Of a DNA stretch of 64,000 bases, positions 1-12,404 are shown in pieces. Each line of letters begins with the position of its first letter. The first letter of the stretch is position 1. The translations under genes and the position numbers were made by a program. A model generated the notes under the pieces. It saw nothing but the letters and a program-made list of their open reading frames with translations. It made no database searches and was not told the origin of the DNA. The DNA lies in contig NC_060958.1 in NCBI RefSeq assembly GCF_910589235.1, positions 1,145,001 to 1,209,000 on the forward strand. Direction: 5' to 3'. The DNA is from Vespa crabro (Eukaryota; Arthropoda; Insecta; Hymenoptera; Vespidae).

Positions 1-40
1 CCCGGTTCTCTCGCTCTCTCTTAATCCGTTTTGTCTTTTC

Positions 41-352
41 TCGTCTCGTCTCGCCTCACCTCACCTCACCTCACTCCATCTCACCTCACCTCACCTCACC
101 TCACTCCACCTCACCTCACCTCACCCCACTCCACCTCGCCTCGCCTCGCCTCACCTCACTTCACCCTCCTCGCCTTGCTTCACCTCACCTCTCCCCACCC
201 CATTCCACTTCACCCTCTTCGTCTTGCTTCACCTCGTCTGGCCTCACCTCGCCTCGCCTCGCCTCGTCTCGTCTTGCCTTGCCTTGCCTTGCCTTGCCTT
301 GCCTTACTTCGCCTCGCCTTGCCTTGCCTTGCCTTGCCTTGCCTTGCCTTGC
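41..352. repeat. Pentanucleotide satellite-like array (CTCAC / CTTGC)
   Basis: Dense runs of CTCAC, CTCGC and CTTGC pentamers with few interruptions fill this stretch on the + strand. It opens reading frames on both strands with Ser/Pro/His- or Ala/Arg-rich translations; these are artefacts of the repeat, not genes. It does not match the canonical insect telomere TTAGG. Confidence 0.85.
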
Positions 353-584
353 TTCGAATTGCTCGATATCTTTTCTGTCTTTCTCTTTCTCTTTCTTTCT
401 TTCTTTCTTTCACCCCTTTCTCTTTTTCTTTCTTATGGAACGAAGATCGTCGCCGAATCGTTGAAATGCGTTTCTCGAGATAGAAAAACGATGTTGAGCG
501 ACGAGAAGGTTTCAGGTAAAGCGATTCTTGACGGCGAAAGAATTGTGGATAAAGAAGGAGGATGAGGAGGAGGAAGATGAGAGT

Positions 585-629
<45 letters not shown>

Positions 630-1123
630 TCTTACGTTCGCACACGAAGAAAAAGAAACGGGAACGAATGGACGCGCGGGGCGTTAGCCTGTAGCGGTAT
701 ATGTATACACGTTCTACACGATCGTCTTTAAACGATATGTGTTGGTCATTATATTTCTATGATATGGTACAGCTATATAGATGTACATATATACATGCAT
801 GCATGTATGTATATATGTGCACGTATCATAGAGATATGCATATCAAACTTTAACGTGATTAATTTGAAATTTATTTCTCGAAAGTTAAATGTGGGATTTT
901 CGTTTTACTTCTTCTTTTTTTTTTTAACGAGTTCTTATAAATTTATACGATTCTTATAATATTTAATCAATTATTCCTTTTTTCATGGAAAAATTCTTTT
1001 AATTTGAATTAATAACAAAGGGACAGAACTCTGTAGAAATATTATTAAAAGGAACAATGTCGCGGTATACAAAGTAACACATCTACTATAGAGATGTATT
1101 ATTTTACATACATATATTTATGT

Positions 1124-1188
1124 ATGTATGTATGTATGTATGCACGTATGCACGTATGCACGTATGCACGTATGCACGTATGCACGTA
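1124..1188. repeat. TATG tetramer array followed by TATGCACG octamer array
   Basis: About five TATG units grade into about six tandem copies of the octamer TATGCACG. This is a compound microsatellite in the noncoding region upstream of Hr4. Confidence 0.8.
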
Positions 1189-1568
1189 GATATAAAAAAG
1201 AAAAATATGTAGAAATCTCAAGTTGGTGAGACGTTACGCGTCGAGGACGAGGCTGAGGACGAGAGAGTTTCGTCGTTTGAAGGAAGCACCGAGCCGAAGC
1301 AAGATCGGCACCGTTTCGCCTTGGATGCTCCACCTACGCGATACCGGATCACCGTGTTGTACTCTAGGATGACGCGTTCTCATTTCTTCATTCGCAGCTA
1401 TCGTCGTCATCCTCGTCGTAGTTGTCGTGGTTGTGTCGTGTGCACGCGCTCATTGGCCCGAAACCGAGTCCTCTAACGACGACGATGGCTTTCACGGAAT
1501 CTACGGGAAACGACGTTTCTAACTGTTTATCAAAACGAACGATCAAAATGTAATTACATTGTATATGG

Positions 1569-1599
<31 letters not shown>

Positions 1600-2289
1600 T
1601 ATAGAATGGACTATGTAACATGATCGAATTAAAAAGATTCTTATTGTAATTAGGAATTATACAAAATGTAGGAATAAGTAAAGTTAATCCAATCTTATGT
1701 TCCACCCTGTCTCTGTTTATACATACATACATACATACATACATATGTGTACATATGTGTATACATGTATACATCAATATACGTAGAGATAAATACAAGA
1801 GCATGGTTAGATCCAGTAGAACGCTCGAACGAGCGATCGTTCACGTTATCTACTAATGCGTGCTACACGTTTTTGAGATCAAGAGACTTCGGAATGGACC
1901 TTTCGCGATCCGGTTTCTATTGTGCAAGACTCGATATATTAATGTCCGAGTCAATTCGGTCGCTATACTTTTCCTCGTTGAATAACATCATACTACTAGT
2001 AGTGGACTTTCCAAGTCTTAACACCGAAGGGATTAATATAGCTATCTTGAGAGTAACTTACGGTTTCTGATATGTGTATGTATCTATAATATATACATAT
2101 ATGTATATAGACAATACGGAAGGCCAAGCGCTATAGTACTTAACACGCCCCACCTGGATAATTCTTTTATAGGAGGATCGATGGTTGTTTGCGATTAAAA
2201 GCGCGACGATTTGATTCACGGGTGTGAAAAGTAAAAAATGAGCGATCTTGCATGACGTAACGTAAGCGAGCGAGCACAAGCAAACATAT

Positions 2290-2322
2290 GAACGAACGAA
2301 CGAACGAACGAACGAACGAACG
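2290..2322. repeat. AACG tetranucleotide microsatellite
   Basis: Eight uninterrupted AACG units in noncoding sequence. Confidence 0.85.
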
Positions 2323-2821
2323 TTCGATTTCAAGTAGGTCGTAAACGATCGTAAAAGGCTGAGCGTCTCGTTATTACATTCTCGATCGTTAATCTTCAGC
2401 TATCCTGAGAAACATGCATCCTTGACGTTGCATATCTCCTTGTCAGGGACGGAACGATTTTTGTTGTGGGAACGACGTCGCATAGAGTTAAAGATCGCAC
2501 TACAATACAAGCTCAAAGATTAACTTACTGTTATCGTCGAGAATCATCGAATGCGCGTAAAGCATCGGACATATAACAATTAATTTAACAAGACACGTGC
2601 ATCGGTGTATTATAACTTTATCTCCGTGTATTCCAGCTCGTGTCTATGTAACACAAAGTATATATGAGTGACGAGTACAGAGCAAGCACCACGTAAGTGC
2701 ATAATCCGTACACATGAGATGCGCGCACGCGTTCAACGTTACGTTGCGAAAAGCGCACGGACGTGTCCTCGTCATTGGTGTCATGAAGAGGCAAAAGAAC
2801 GGAGGAGGTAGAGGCGACGAG

Positions 2822-2885
2822 TCTGTCGGTCTATCTGTCCATCCGTCTGTCCGTCCGCCCGTCCATCTGTCTATCTATCTGTCTA

Positions 2886-2927
<42 letters not shown>

Positions 2928-2940
2928 CATCTGTCTGTTC
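2822..2940. repeat. CTGT tetranucleotide microsatellite, imperfect
   Basis: Imperfect TCTG/TCCG units become a near-perfect run of CTGT between about 2880 and 2926. Noncoding. Confidence 0.85.
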
Positions 2941-3249
2941 TCTCTCGCGAGCGTAGCTACGCGAAAATACACACACATACACACAAACATACACACTCGG
3001 CCGTAATCGCTACGCGAGATTGCGCAAGGCTCCTTTGGAGTCGATCTTATCGTTCCTCCTTCTGTACATTTCTGTATGAATGTATACGCATACAATACAC
3101 GCATACAACGTAGACTCTACTCGACGCATACCTTCTTGTAATGCGCTCGTGTCCTGCCGACGGCCTATGTGTAATCAACTCGCACAGTGCACACTCTCTA
3201 CCCGTCCACTTTGTGCCTCTCTTGGCACACGGAGGAACATAGAGTGAGA

Positions 3250-3251
<2 letters not shown>

Positions 3252-3321
<70 letters not shown>
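3252..3321. repeat. (GA)n microsatellite
   Basis: About 70 bp of uninterrupted GA dinucleotide. Such tracts can bind GAGA-type factors in insects, but nothing here shows that this one does. Confidence 0.9.
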
Positions 3322-3324
<3 letters not shown>

Positions 3325-6300
3325 CACGCAACTCATGAGCTGGAAGCTCCCTCGATCCTTGAGACGCGGATAGGCCTAGCGCGACTTATGAATATTGATG
3401 AACCTTTCTCGACGCACCGGCTCCTCGACCGCACCTCGATCACTCGTTTCTCTACCACGGGAATGATCTTCCTCTTCCTCGTCCCCCCTCCCCTCCCACC
3501 CCTCTGACCGTTCATTCTTTCGTCGTATGTAGAGGAATCGATCTTGCGACAACTCGATTTCTTCCCCCCCCCACCCCACCCCACACCACCCCATCACCTT
3601 TTTTTCGAATTTTTTTTTTTCATGTTCCTTTTCTTTTATCTCTTTTCCTTTTTCCTTCTCATTTATCTTGTCAAGAAAATTTAACGATATATCTTTCATT
3701 TTGCTTTGAATTAAAATGCTATTATGTAAGAAAATAATTATGCGAAAGCTTATTTATTTCTTGAATGATATCAATAAGTATTGGAATGATATTAATAAAT
3801 GGAAAAATATCGTCGATATCGAAGTATCGATAAAGCGGATGGATGAGGATCGGTATCCTTCGAAGAAGCAGTTACTACGCCACTGTAGTTACGTGCACCG
3901 ATCGCCGCGTCGCACGGCCTCCCGTTCTCCGTTGCACTCGGTATGGCATTCTTTTGGTAGCGGGGATTCGATAGTAGTTAACTTAACTCGCCGCCACCAA
4001 CCGATCCGCTCGGATCAACACGTATGCGCTCGGATGCGTGCGAGCACCACTCGGTCGGTGAGTAAGTTACGCGTTCCTCAGAAAAATCAAGACCCGCCAC
4101 TCTCGAAGAGATTCTCTTTTATTTTTGAAACAAAAAATAAAGAGAAGAAAAAGAGATGCGAATCTCTCATCCGACGCGAACGTTCGAAAATGCAAATGAC
4201 CCGCCGAAGTAACAGGTACTAACGAGAAGGTGTGTGGCATTCCCTCGATCTCGATCTTCGAGTTATGACGTGTCCTGATAACTCCTCCCGTTCCAAGTAT
4301 CTAAGATGGACTGACGAATCGCGTTGCAATTTCCGGCTTGTAAAAAAAAAAAAGAAAAATAATAATAATCCGTAGAAAAATATTTATATATTTTCTTCAA
4401 GTCGATTTGACTTCGATTAAAATCAAATATTATTTCGAAGTAATCGTTGTGAGCTATTGGTCTTCGTATAACTATTGCATATATCGTATTTCCATCCGTG
4501 ATAGATTTTCTATTTCGTTCGGAACTTGCGCTGGTACCAGAATGACTTCTTAGTCATCGATCGATCTATATCGATAGATAGATCGATCAATCGTCGATAT
4601 CTCGGTTTTTTCTTTTTTTTTTTTTTCCAGAGGAAGTAAATATTCGCCGAAGCGAGAAAGATAACGATAGAAGTTATGCGGGAGACATGGCACGATATAT
4701 GCGAGGTGCATTTCGAAAAGAAAATGCTCTCGGTACTCTCTCGGGCCGTTCGGTCGTGAGACGACAGCTGCTCGCAAGCCGTTCACGAATCGAACCGGTT
4801 CTCGACGCCGGTCAAAAATGCCCCACGGCTGGTAATAATAATTTTAATCGACACGCAGCTCAAGCCACTGGGTATCCCCGGACTCGCGTCTCGTATATAT
4901 TCGTGAGATATCAAAGATATGCGCGGCTGGCCCCGCTCGACAAGGCCCACTGGCCCGGGTGAAAGGAAAACGCGCGAGCTCGCGCCTACCTTCGATGAAA
5001 TAGAGAGACGGAGACGGATACGAGAGACAAAGAGACAAAGACAGACAAACAGAGAGAGAAAGAGAGAGAGAGATTCCACAGAGAATGAAGGCTTCTTGTT
5101 GGTACGCAACCACGAGAGGTAAAGTTTTCGCGAAATACCACGATGCTTAGCGATTCTAACGGCCAATATGAGAATAATTATTATAACACGCAGTATTAGC
5201 TTTTAATGTTTGAATAAAATTAAACAAGTTAATATAATCGAAGGAAATAAACAAACAAGCACACGATATCCAGGAAGGATGGCAATAAAGTATATTTAAC
5301 GTATTTGAATTGTTGATTATAAAAGTTATTAGATAAATATTATATATATAAAACGATCTATAGTTATTACAATGCGAAATTGACATCTTTTGATCCTCGT
5401 CCTTTCTTTCCATTGGTTCATAGAATGAGATATGAATAAGATATTAAAAGGAATCTCGACAATGTTGGTTTAACTTTATGTCTAATATTCTTCGATAGCT
5501 TTATCTAATAGCATTTTGATATTAAACTATCGACTACGTGGTGGAATCATTTACCATCGTTGTTTAGTAACGATCTTATTAATAATAAGATCAGAATCTT
5601 ATTAGTTTAGATCAGGAAACATTTTATTTTGTTTTTTATCTATATTTTTTTTTTCTTTTTTTTTTTTTGAATACGTTCCTATATACACTTACGTACCGTA
5701 TATTATACTTACATTTGTGAATTCAATGCATCGTGTTTCTTACGAGAGAAAAGCGGTATCGCGAAGAAAAACACACGTGCGCGAGACGAAGGAAGTGCAA
5801 TGTGAGATAAGCGAGACGTTTTATACGCGGCGAGAGAGGCTTTCAGTAAAAGAAAAGAAAGACTTAAAGTTCGAGGTACCGTTTTGTTTCGTTCGTTCGC
5901 TCATTCGTTCGTCGAATACTCGTAGTCGAATATTCTTTAAAAGATCGACTTTCGTTCATATATATTTCATTTGTTTTTCTTCTTTACATATATATATACA
6001 CACACACACACATAACGAATCGATTTGATAGTTATATATATATATATATATCATCATTTTATGTCATTGTTGACAAATGTTCATAAAACGTTCTAATATT
6101 CATTCACCTTTATCGATCGTTAGATGAAAAGATCTCTGAGACTTTATTGGTCATATGACGAAAGAAAGAAAGAGAGAGAGAGAGAAAGATTTTCTTTGAA
6201 TGATCAACCGTAAAATGCATCGTGAACAATCATCCGTGATAGGAGACGCCGACGCAAGCGGACGTTGTACTTGACTCGCATTTCCTCAACAACGACGACG

Positions 6301-6539
6301 AGAACGACACGACGAAGAGGCTGCCGGCAGCAACGTAATACAGTTACAAGCAGCTCGTCTTTTGCGTTTCTTTCACGGTCACACTCTCTGTGAGATTCTC
6401 GATCGGGGACTCTGCCTCACTCGACCCGCTTAAAATAGAGCCGTCGTATAGTCCGTGGGTCGTCGATCTCTCTTCCGTGTCACCTGCCACACCGTTTACC
6501 ACTCGTCTCAAGCTGTGACTTTGAAGTCTGTTGACTAAC

Positions 6540-6570
<31 letters not shown>

Positions 6571-7289
6571 CAAACAAACAAAAGTGCTAAAAAAGAAGAA
6601 AAAGAAACGAAAAAAGAAAAACGTTTCTTATCACGGGAGACTTTCAATCGATACGTACTATACGTGGCTATTGCAATCATTTTCTTACTTAATTACCAGT
6701 CTTGAATTCCTTGACATTTTAAATCCCAGTTATGACATTTTTTGGATTGCTTAGGAAAATACGGATCGCCGTTGTTTCTCTCCTTGAGATCGTTTCGTCG
6801 AGGCTACGATCATAACAGAACTATCGACTACCTTCGTACACTTTCGTTAATTCGTTATTATACACGGTATGCGTAAGATGAGATCGATGGATCTCAGAAA
6901 AAAAATATGTTTATCTGCAGGACGATAAACTTTCTTAGGATTGACTGTAAAGAATCCAATTGAAAACTGATCACTCTCTTGTACTATAACACTTTTTTTT
7001 TTTTTTACGAAAACTAAAGGTCGATCCTGAGTTCAATCCTCTGATCCTCAATTCATCAATTAAGAAAGAGAGAAATTAATTGTTATTACTTGAGAAAAGA
7101 GCTAACGTTCAATATATGTCGTTATTGGGAAATATTTTACAAATAGAAGGATGAAAAATCGTAGGATCATATAGATACATACGTACATAAATATATATGT
7201 ATCTATAAAGAGAGAAAGAGAGGAGAGAAAGAGATAGAGAGAGAGAGAGAAAGAGAGAGAGAGACGAAACGGTACTCGAACTAACGGCT

Positions 7290-7720
7290 CAAAGCCGAAT
7301 CCACGCTCATAGAAGTTCTCGGGAGAGAAGTTACGCGACTTGGAACGGCCGAGAAGAGGAGGAGGAGGAGGTATTCAAGACGATGAGGGACGAGGGATAG
7401 GAGCTGGGCCAGGAAGACAGAGAGGAAAGGGAAGCAAGAGGGGTTTGAAGAGGAAGGGGACACGCTCGTTGCACCGTCGGTGGTAACGGCGGGTGGCGTG
7501 GCGTGGCCGTGCGATGCTTGCAGGAGTGGGGAGAGAAGACCTTGAGCCGCGTCACGTGACCCCGAAGGTGCATAAGAGTCGGGTAGGGCGCTTGCAGAGG
7601 GCCTTGACCTTACGGACGACGCCGCCACCGCCACCGCAACCGCCACCACCATAACCATAGCCATAGCCGCCACCGTGCCCCGACCATGCAACGACTTAGG
7701 AGAAGAGCACGATCCTCGAC
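7290..7720. promoter_or_regulatory. CpG-dense patch with a perfect GTCACGTGAC E-box palindrome
   Basis: This is a GC-rich, CpG-dense segment in otherwise AT-rich sequence, followed directly by a long TC tract at 7762-7838. Positions 7551-7560 read GTCACGTGAC, a perfect 10-bp palindrome containing the CACGTG E-box and matching the CLEAR/MITF-USF type consensus. It lies about 1.4 kb upstream of the Hr4 start codon and could be a promoter or first-exon region. The promoter assignment is inference. The antisense frame that crosses it is Ala/Ser/Arg-rich without a family and is probably not coding. Confidence 0.35.
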
Positions 7721-7757
7721 CGTCTATGACTCTTCGTGAAAGACCGCAACTTTTTAC

Positions 7758-7761
<4 letters not shown>

Positions 7762-7838
<77 letters not shown>
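7762..7838. repeat. (TC)n microsatellite
   Basis: About 57 bp of pure TC followed by imperfect TTTCTC units. Confidence 0.9.
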
Positions 7839-7840
<2 letters not shown>

Positions 7841-8958
7841 GCCTCATCTGTCGTTTCCATTATCATCCAGTCGTGGCTCTTACTTGCGAACGAGCATGTA
7901 ACATTTTGCGTCTACAGAAACATCTCTTCTCAAGATTGACGTCTTCGGGTATTAGTTTCAGATTTATAGGGACCGGTAAAATCCCACAGGTGTGATGTAT
8001 AAATACTAATCTGTAAGACGAAGGATTGGGATAGAATTTCTTTGTTATGGACATGTTAGATAAGTAATTTTAGAGATGCTCTGTGATACCTGCACGTCCG
8101 TTGGTACATTGCAGATGCATCGAAAGAATCGTAGAATATGTCTGCAACTGTCTCACCACAGACAGACCACAAGGTTCACGCTTTTTTCTATTATAACTTT
8201 ACTGACTTTTTATGTCTCTCGTTCGTTGAGAAATCATACCGGCGAAGTAGATACGTTCATTTTTGAATATAAATTTCTATGAACGTTCAATGTCTTAACA
8301 TCGTCGATTACCTTATGTAATATATGTATATTATGTATGTACGTACATACGTTCCTTTGAATTATAGACGAAGTGCACAACTGTGCAGTATCTATCATGG
8401 GAATCACGTAGCGTCATCCAAGAGCGTGAATCAATGACCCGAAGATAATATGTGTAAGATGGACGTACAAAAATGGTGCGTGACACAGGTTCCAATCTCC
8501 GTGCACGCGGGCAATGACCTGAAATTATAATATTCTTCTTTCGTACGCTGGTCTTTTAGAAAATCCTTGTGTTATCATTGATTTTTCCTTTTTTCAACGA
8601 TGTATTTCAACAATGATTTTTTTTGCCTTTTAATTTAACGTTAATTAATCACCATAAATCAACGAATTTGAAATATAAATAATTAATAGGCTAATGCTGT
8701 TTACACATCACATTTCGCAATTCTAATCGATTGTTATATTTATCTTTTTCAGTTATAGAAAAAGGAAGACGTGCAAGGTGATAGAAATCTGATTGGCATT
8801 CGCGAAAAATTGGTTGTAATAAAGGAATCATCGTAGAGATAGACGGTGGCGATCATAAAATTGGTGATTAAGGGTGCGCTCAGGATGCTGTATAATCTCA
8901 CGAAGATCGAGAGGATTCGAGTCGCGTTGAGAGCGTACTGGAGTTCAACCAGCTGAGG

Positions 8959-11900
8959 ATGTCGGAGCAAAACGGGCCTGGCGATGGCCCGGGACCTGGT
9001 CCAGGCTGGTGGCCGTCAACACAATCCTGGAAGTCGTCTGGTTCCGTCGGATCAAATTCGTCGTCGTCTTCTACCTCCGGTACGAGCGGCGGCACCACTT
9101 CCGTTTCTGCCTCCTGCGCCACCGCCGCCGCCACCGCACCCACCACCGGATCGGCCTCGTCAGTCTCACCGACGTCCTCCTCCACCTGCTGTTCCTCCTC
9201 ATCCATCGGCAATTCTACGATGACTACTACTCGTTCTACAGAGGCAGGGAAGAACGTTTCCGTAACTGCGATCAATGTCCCACCTACTCATGAAATGCAT
9301 GACGGTAAAAATGAAATAAATAAAACGCTTTATTATAATATAGCGTTATAGAGTAATTATAAAAATCTATGAAATTCTCGTAGGCAAAGGCATCTGTAAG
9401 TATTTAGGAGGTCAAAATGGCGTGACGGTGTCCGTAGTTTCAAATTGCGGCTCGGTACTCGGCTGTGCAAGTAGTACCAGCAGCGTGGGCTCGCATGGCA
9501 TCGGTATCGGTATTCTCGGTTCAAATGCCGCGGATATCGACGACGCGGACGACAGCGACGGTGAAATAAGCAAGATCGACTTCCGTGGTGTCAATCTGCG
9601 AACCAAGAAGAAACGAGATATCTCCGTAAATCAGAGCGGTGAGAAAATCGGCGATTGCGATGGCGAAGGTGAAAGCGGAGCTTGCGACGGTAACGATACG
9701 TCCCAACAGCAACAACCAGAGAGACCTATGTCATGGGAAGGAGAGCTCTCCGATCAAGAGATGTCTTCGAACACCCTCACTAATCAGGTACATACATTAA
9801 TAGATGATGTAATAGTTTGCGTTTATATTGTATAGGATATTATATATATATATATATATACTTTTTAGTTCCATAATATAATTATTAAGATAAGTCATGT
9901 AATGATTAAGCAACGTTCGACTCGTTTACGATGTTTGATATTCGTAATACTTATATTGACTTCCGTTTTCGATAGGATCAACATGAGGAAACGTCAATGG
10001 AGGGTGTTCAGGTTTGCGGTGCCAGTCCCGGACCCGTAGAGCAAAAGTTTCCAATAAAGCCAGAGCCAGACTTTCGGTCGAGTCCAGGATACACGCTTGG
10101 CTCCTTTCATGATGGAAATTTGTCTTTAAGTCACAACCAACAATTACAACAACAACGTGGTATCGAAAATCTTGAACAAACGCAACAGAGCGACCTACCT
10201 CTTCTCGTGGGAAAATTACTTGGTGGGTACAACAGTTCCACTCCAAATCACAGTCCTGTTCTTAATCCAAGACATCATTTGACCAAGCACAGTCACACGC
10301 GATCGCAGGTAATTAAATAACTTTTCTTTCGTTTCCTTGTGCATTTAAAATTTCTTTGTTTATAAATAGTATTTCTTTTTTCATTTCATCGTAGGTACCA
10401 TCACCGGATTCCGCGATTCATTCTGCCTACAGTGTCTTCAGTTCTCCAACCCAAAGTCCTCATGCTGCAAGACACTCCGCCTTAGGAGCAGGAAGCCCAA
10501 TTCCTTCTTCCTCGCTCTCCTTATCTCGACATAGCTTCAATAATTCGACGTCCTCCTTATCACTCTCCCTCTCTCATTCGCTCTCGCGTAATAATTCAGA
10601 CGCTTCGAGCAGCTGTTACAGTTATGGCTCTTTGAGTCCACCTACGCATTCTCCCGTCCAACAGCCTCGACATCCGCACGCTCACTCGCAACATCAGCAT
10701 CAGCAAGTAGCACAAGGTAGTCCTTTGCATCTTCCAACGGCTGCTGCTTCGGCCGTGAGCGCGCACCATTATTCCTCTTCCGCACCAGGATCAGAGCTTT
10801 CATCGGATGGACATCCTGGAACGGAAGATCAAGAAGACTGTAGAATACCTGCTGCACCATCGGGTATCTCCACACGACAGCAGTTAATTAATAGCCCCTG
10901 TCCGATCTGCGGTGATAAGATTAGTGGATTTCATTATGGTATCTTCTCGTGTGAATCGTGCAAGGGCTTCTTCAAGAGGACCGTCCAGAACCGCAAAAAC
11001 TATGTGTGCCTTAGGGGTGCAGGTTGTCCCGTTACCGTTGCCACAAGAAAGAAATGCCCTGCTTGTCGATTTGACAAATGCCTCAATATGGGAATGAAAC
11101 TCGAAGCGATCAGAGAGGATCGTACCAGAGGTGGTAGGAGCACTTATCAGTGTACATATACTTTACCGGCAAATCTCGTCGGTAGTCCTGCGAACAATAT
11201 GGCGGCAGGTGATAAAATGAATGCTGCTGGTAACTGCAGTCCTGCACCGCCCGGTAGCGAACATCATTATTCCGTTAGACATCATTCGAATCATTCGTAT
11301 AAAGTACAAGTAGTACCACAGCTTTTGCAGGACATCATGGATGTGGAACATCTTTGGCATTACAATGACAGTGATCGTATAACTGGTATTCAATCTGGTG
11401 TGATAACTTCGGGTGGAACTAGGAGCGCTCCTGGCAGTGACATGTTGTTAGGAAGCGGAAACGGTGGAGGAGCAGGTGCTCCTGCCGGTCGAAGTGGATC
11501 CGCTACCAATGGGTCTGGTACCGATTGTCCCACCAACGGACATGGTAGTAACAATATTAATAGCAGAAGGGAAGATAACACAACAAGACCCTGTTCAACA
11601 GGCTCAGCTTCCACCGGTAGCCACGAACAATTGTCCGCTAACACTGGTAACGTTGGCAACTGTAATTCCCAAATGTGCGGAAATTCTAATGGCAATCCAT
11701 CGCAACATCCGGACTTTCTTTCGAATCTTTGCAATATTGCCGATCATCGTTTATATAAGATAGTTAAATGGTGTAAGAGTTTGCCACTTTTCAAAAATAT
11801 TTCAATCGATGATCAGATCTGTCTACTGATCAATTCATGGTGCGAGTTGCTGCTTTTCTCTTGTTGTTTCCGTAGTATGAGCACTCCTGGTGAAATAAGG

Positions 11901-12404
11901 GTATCTCTCGGCAAGTCGATCACGTTAGAGCAAGCAAGACAACTCGGTTTAGCGACTTGCATCGAGAGGATGCTCGCTTTCACCAATAATTTGAGAAGGC
12001 TAAGGGTGGATCAATACGAATACGTAGCGATGAAGGTAATTTTTTTCAAACGAATTCTTTTCCTTTGGCGATTTAATTAAATATCATAAGAGTCGATTAA
12101 TTAGATATTCTCTTTTTATTTCTGTTTTTAAACGAAGGTTATAGTGTTACTTACGTCCGACACCAGTGAATTAAAAGAACCCGAGAAAGTTAGAGCTTCT
12201 CAAGAAAAAGCTTTACAGGCACTTCAACAATATACTATTGCCAGGTATCCAGAAATGCCTGCCAAATTTGGTGAACTATTATTGAGGATTCCAGATTTAC
12301 AAAGAACGTGTCAGGCAGGCAAGGAATTATTGAGTGCAAAACGTGCGGAAGGAGAAGGCAGCTCGTTCAACCTATTAATGGAATTACTGAGAGGTGATCA
12401 TTAA
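8959..12404 (+). CDS. Hr4: Nuclear hormone receptor HR4 (NR6A type)
   Basis: Predicted orphan nuclear receptor, about 996 aa, a nuclear transcription factor. In Drosophila, DHR4 represses early ecdysone-response genes and times steroid pulses. Coding exons by splice sites: 8959-9304, 9384-9787, 9976-10308, 10395-12035 and 12138-12404. The DNA-binding domain lies at about residues 530-595, with zinc cysteines 530, 533, 547, 550 and 566, 572, 582, 585, and P-box CESCKG. The next stretch, GGRSTYQCTYTLPANL, is characteristic of HR4. A Gly/Ser/Asn-rich hinge leads to a ligand-binding domain from about residue 798 to the end, closing with an AF-2-like FNLLMELLRG. The N-terminus is Ser/Thr/Gln/His low-complexity. 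ATG 8959 was chosen because a stop precedes it in frame and no other ATG intervenes. An upstream alternative first exon is possible. Confidence 0.93.

Larger units (their letters stand above)
353..8750. other. Upstream region of Hr4 without a recognisable coding gene
   Basis: No open frame here has a recognisable protein family or credible coding exons. The stretch holds microsatellites and several CpG-dense patches (about 1220-1340, 3100-4100, 4680-5030, 6230-6500 and 7290-7720) that stand out from the AT-rich background. A good 3' splice site (polypyrimidine tract then CAG) lies at about 8751, so the first Hr4 coding exon probably receives a spliced 5' UTR from one of these patches. Which patch is the promoter cannot be decided from sequence. 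Confidence 0.5.

Noticed and set aside
41..352. Telomere or subtelomere repeat
   Set aside because: Units are CTCAC/CTTGC, not TTAGG or its known variants, and the array is short.
31..483. Open frames of 113-150 codons at the left edge, Ser/Pro/His/Leu-rich
   Set aside because: Direct translation of the pentanucleotide and TTTC repeats; no non-repeat protein sequence.
3716..4222. 168-codon plus-strand frame
   Set aside because: Composition switches from Asn/Ile/Lys to Arg/Ser with base composition; no domain; probably chance in noncoding DNA upstream of Hr4.
7281..7847. 188-codon minus-strand frame
   Set aside because: One third is Arg-Glu from the TC tract and the rest is Ala/Ser/Arg-rich without family; more likely a CpG-rich promoter patch.
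8898..9275. 125-codon minus-strand Val/Glu/Pro-rich frame
   Set aside because: Antisense shadow of the Ser/Thr/Gly-rich first Hr4 coding exon.
11390..11734. 114-codon minus-strand frame in Hr4
   Set aside because: Antisense shadow of the Gly/Ser/Asn hinge of Hr4.
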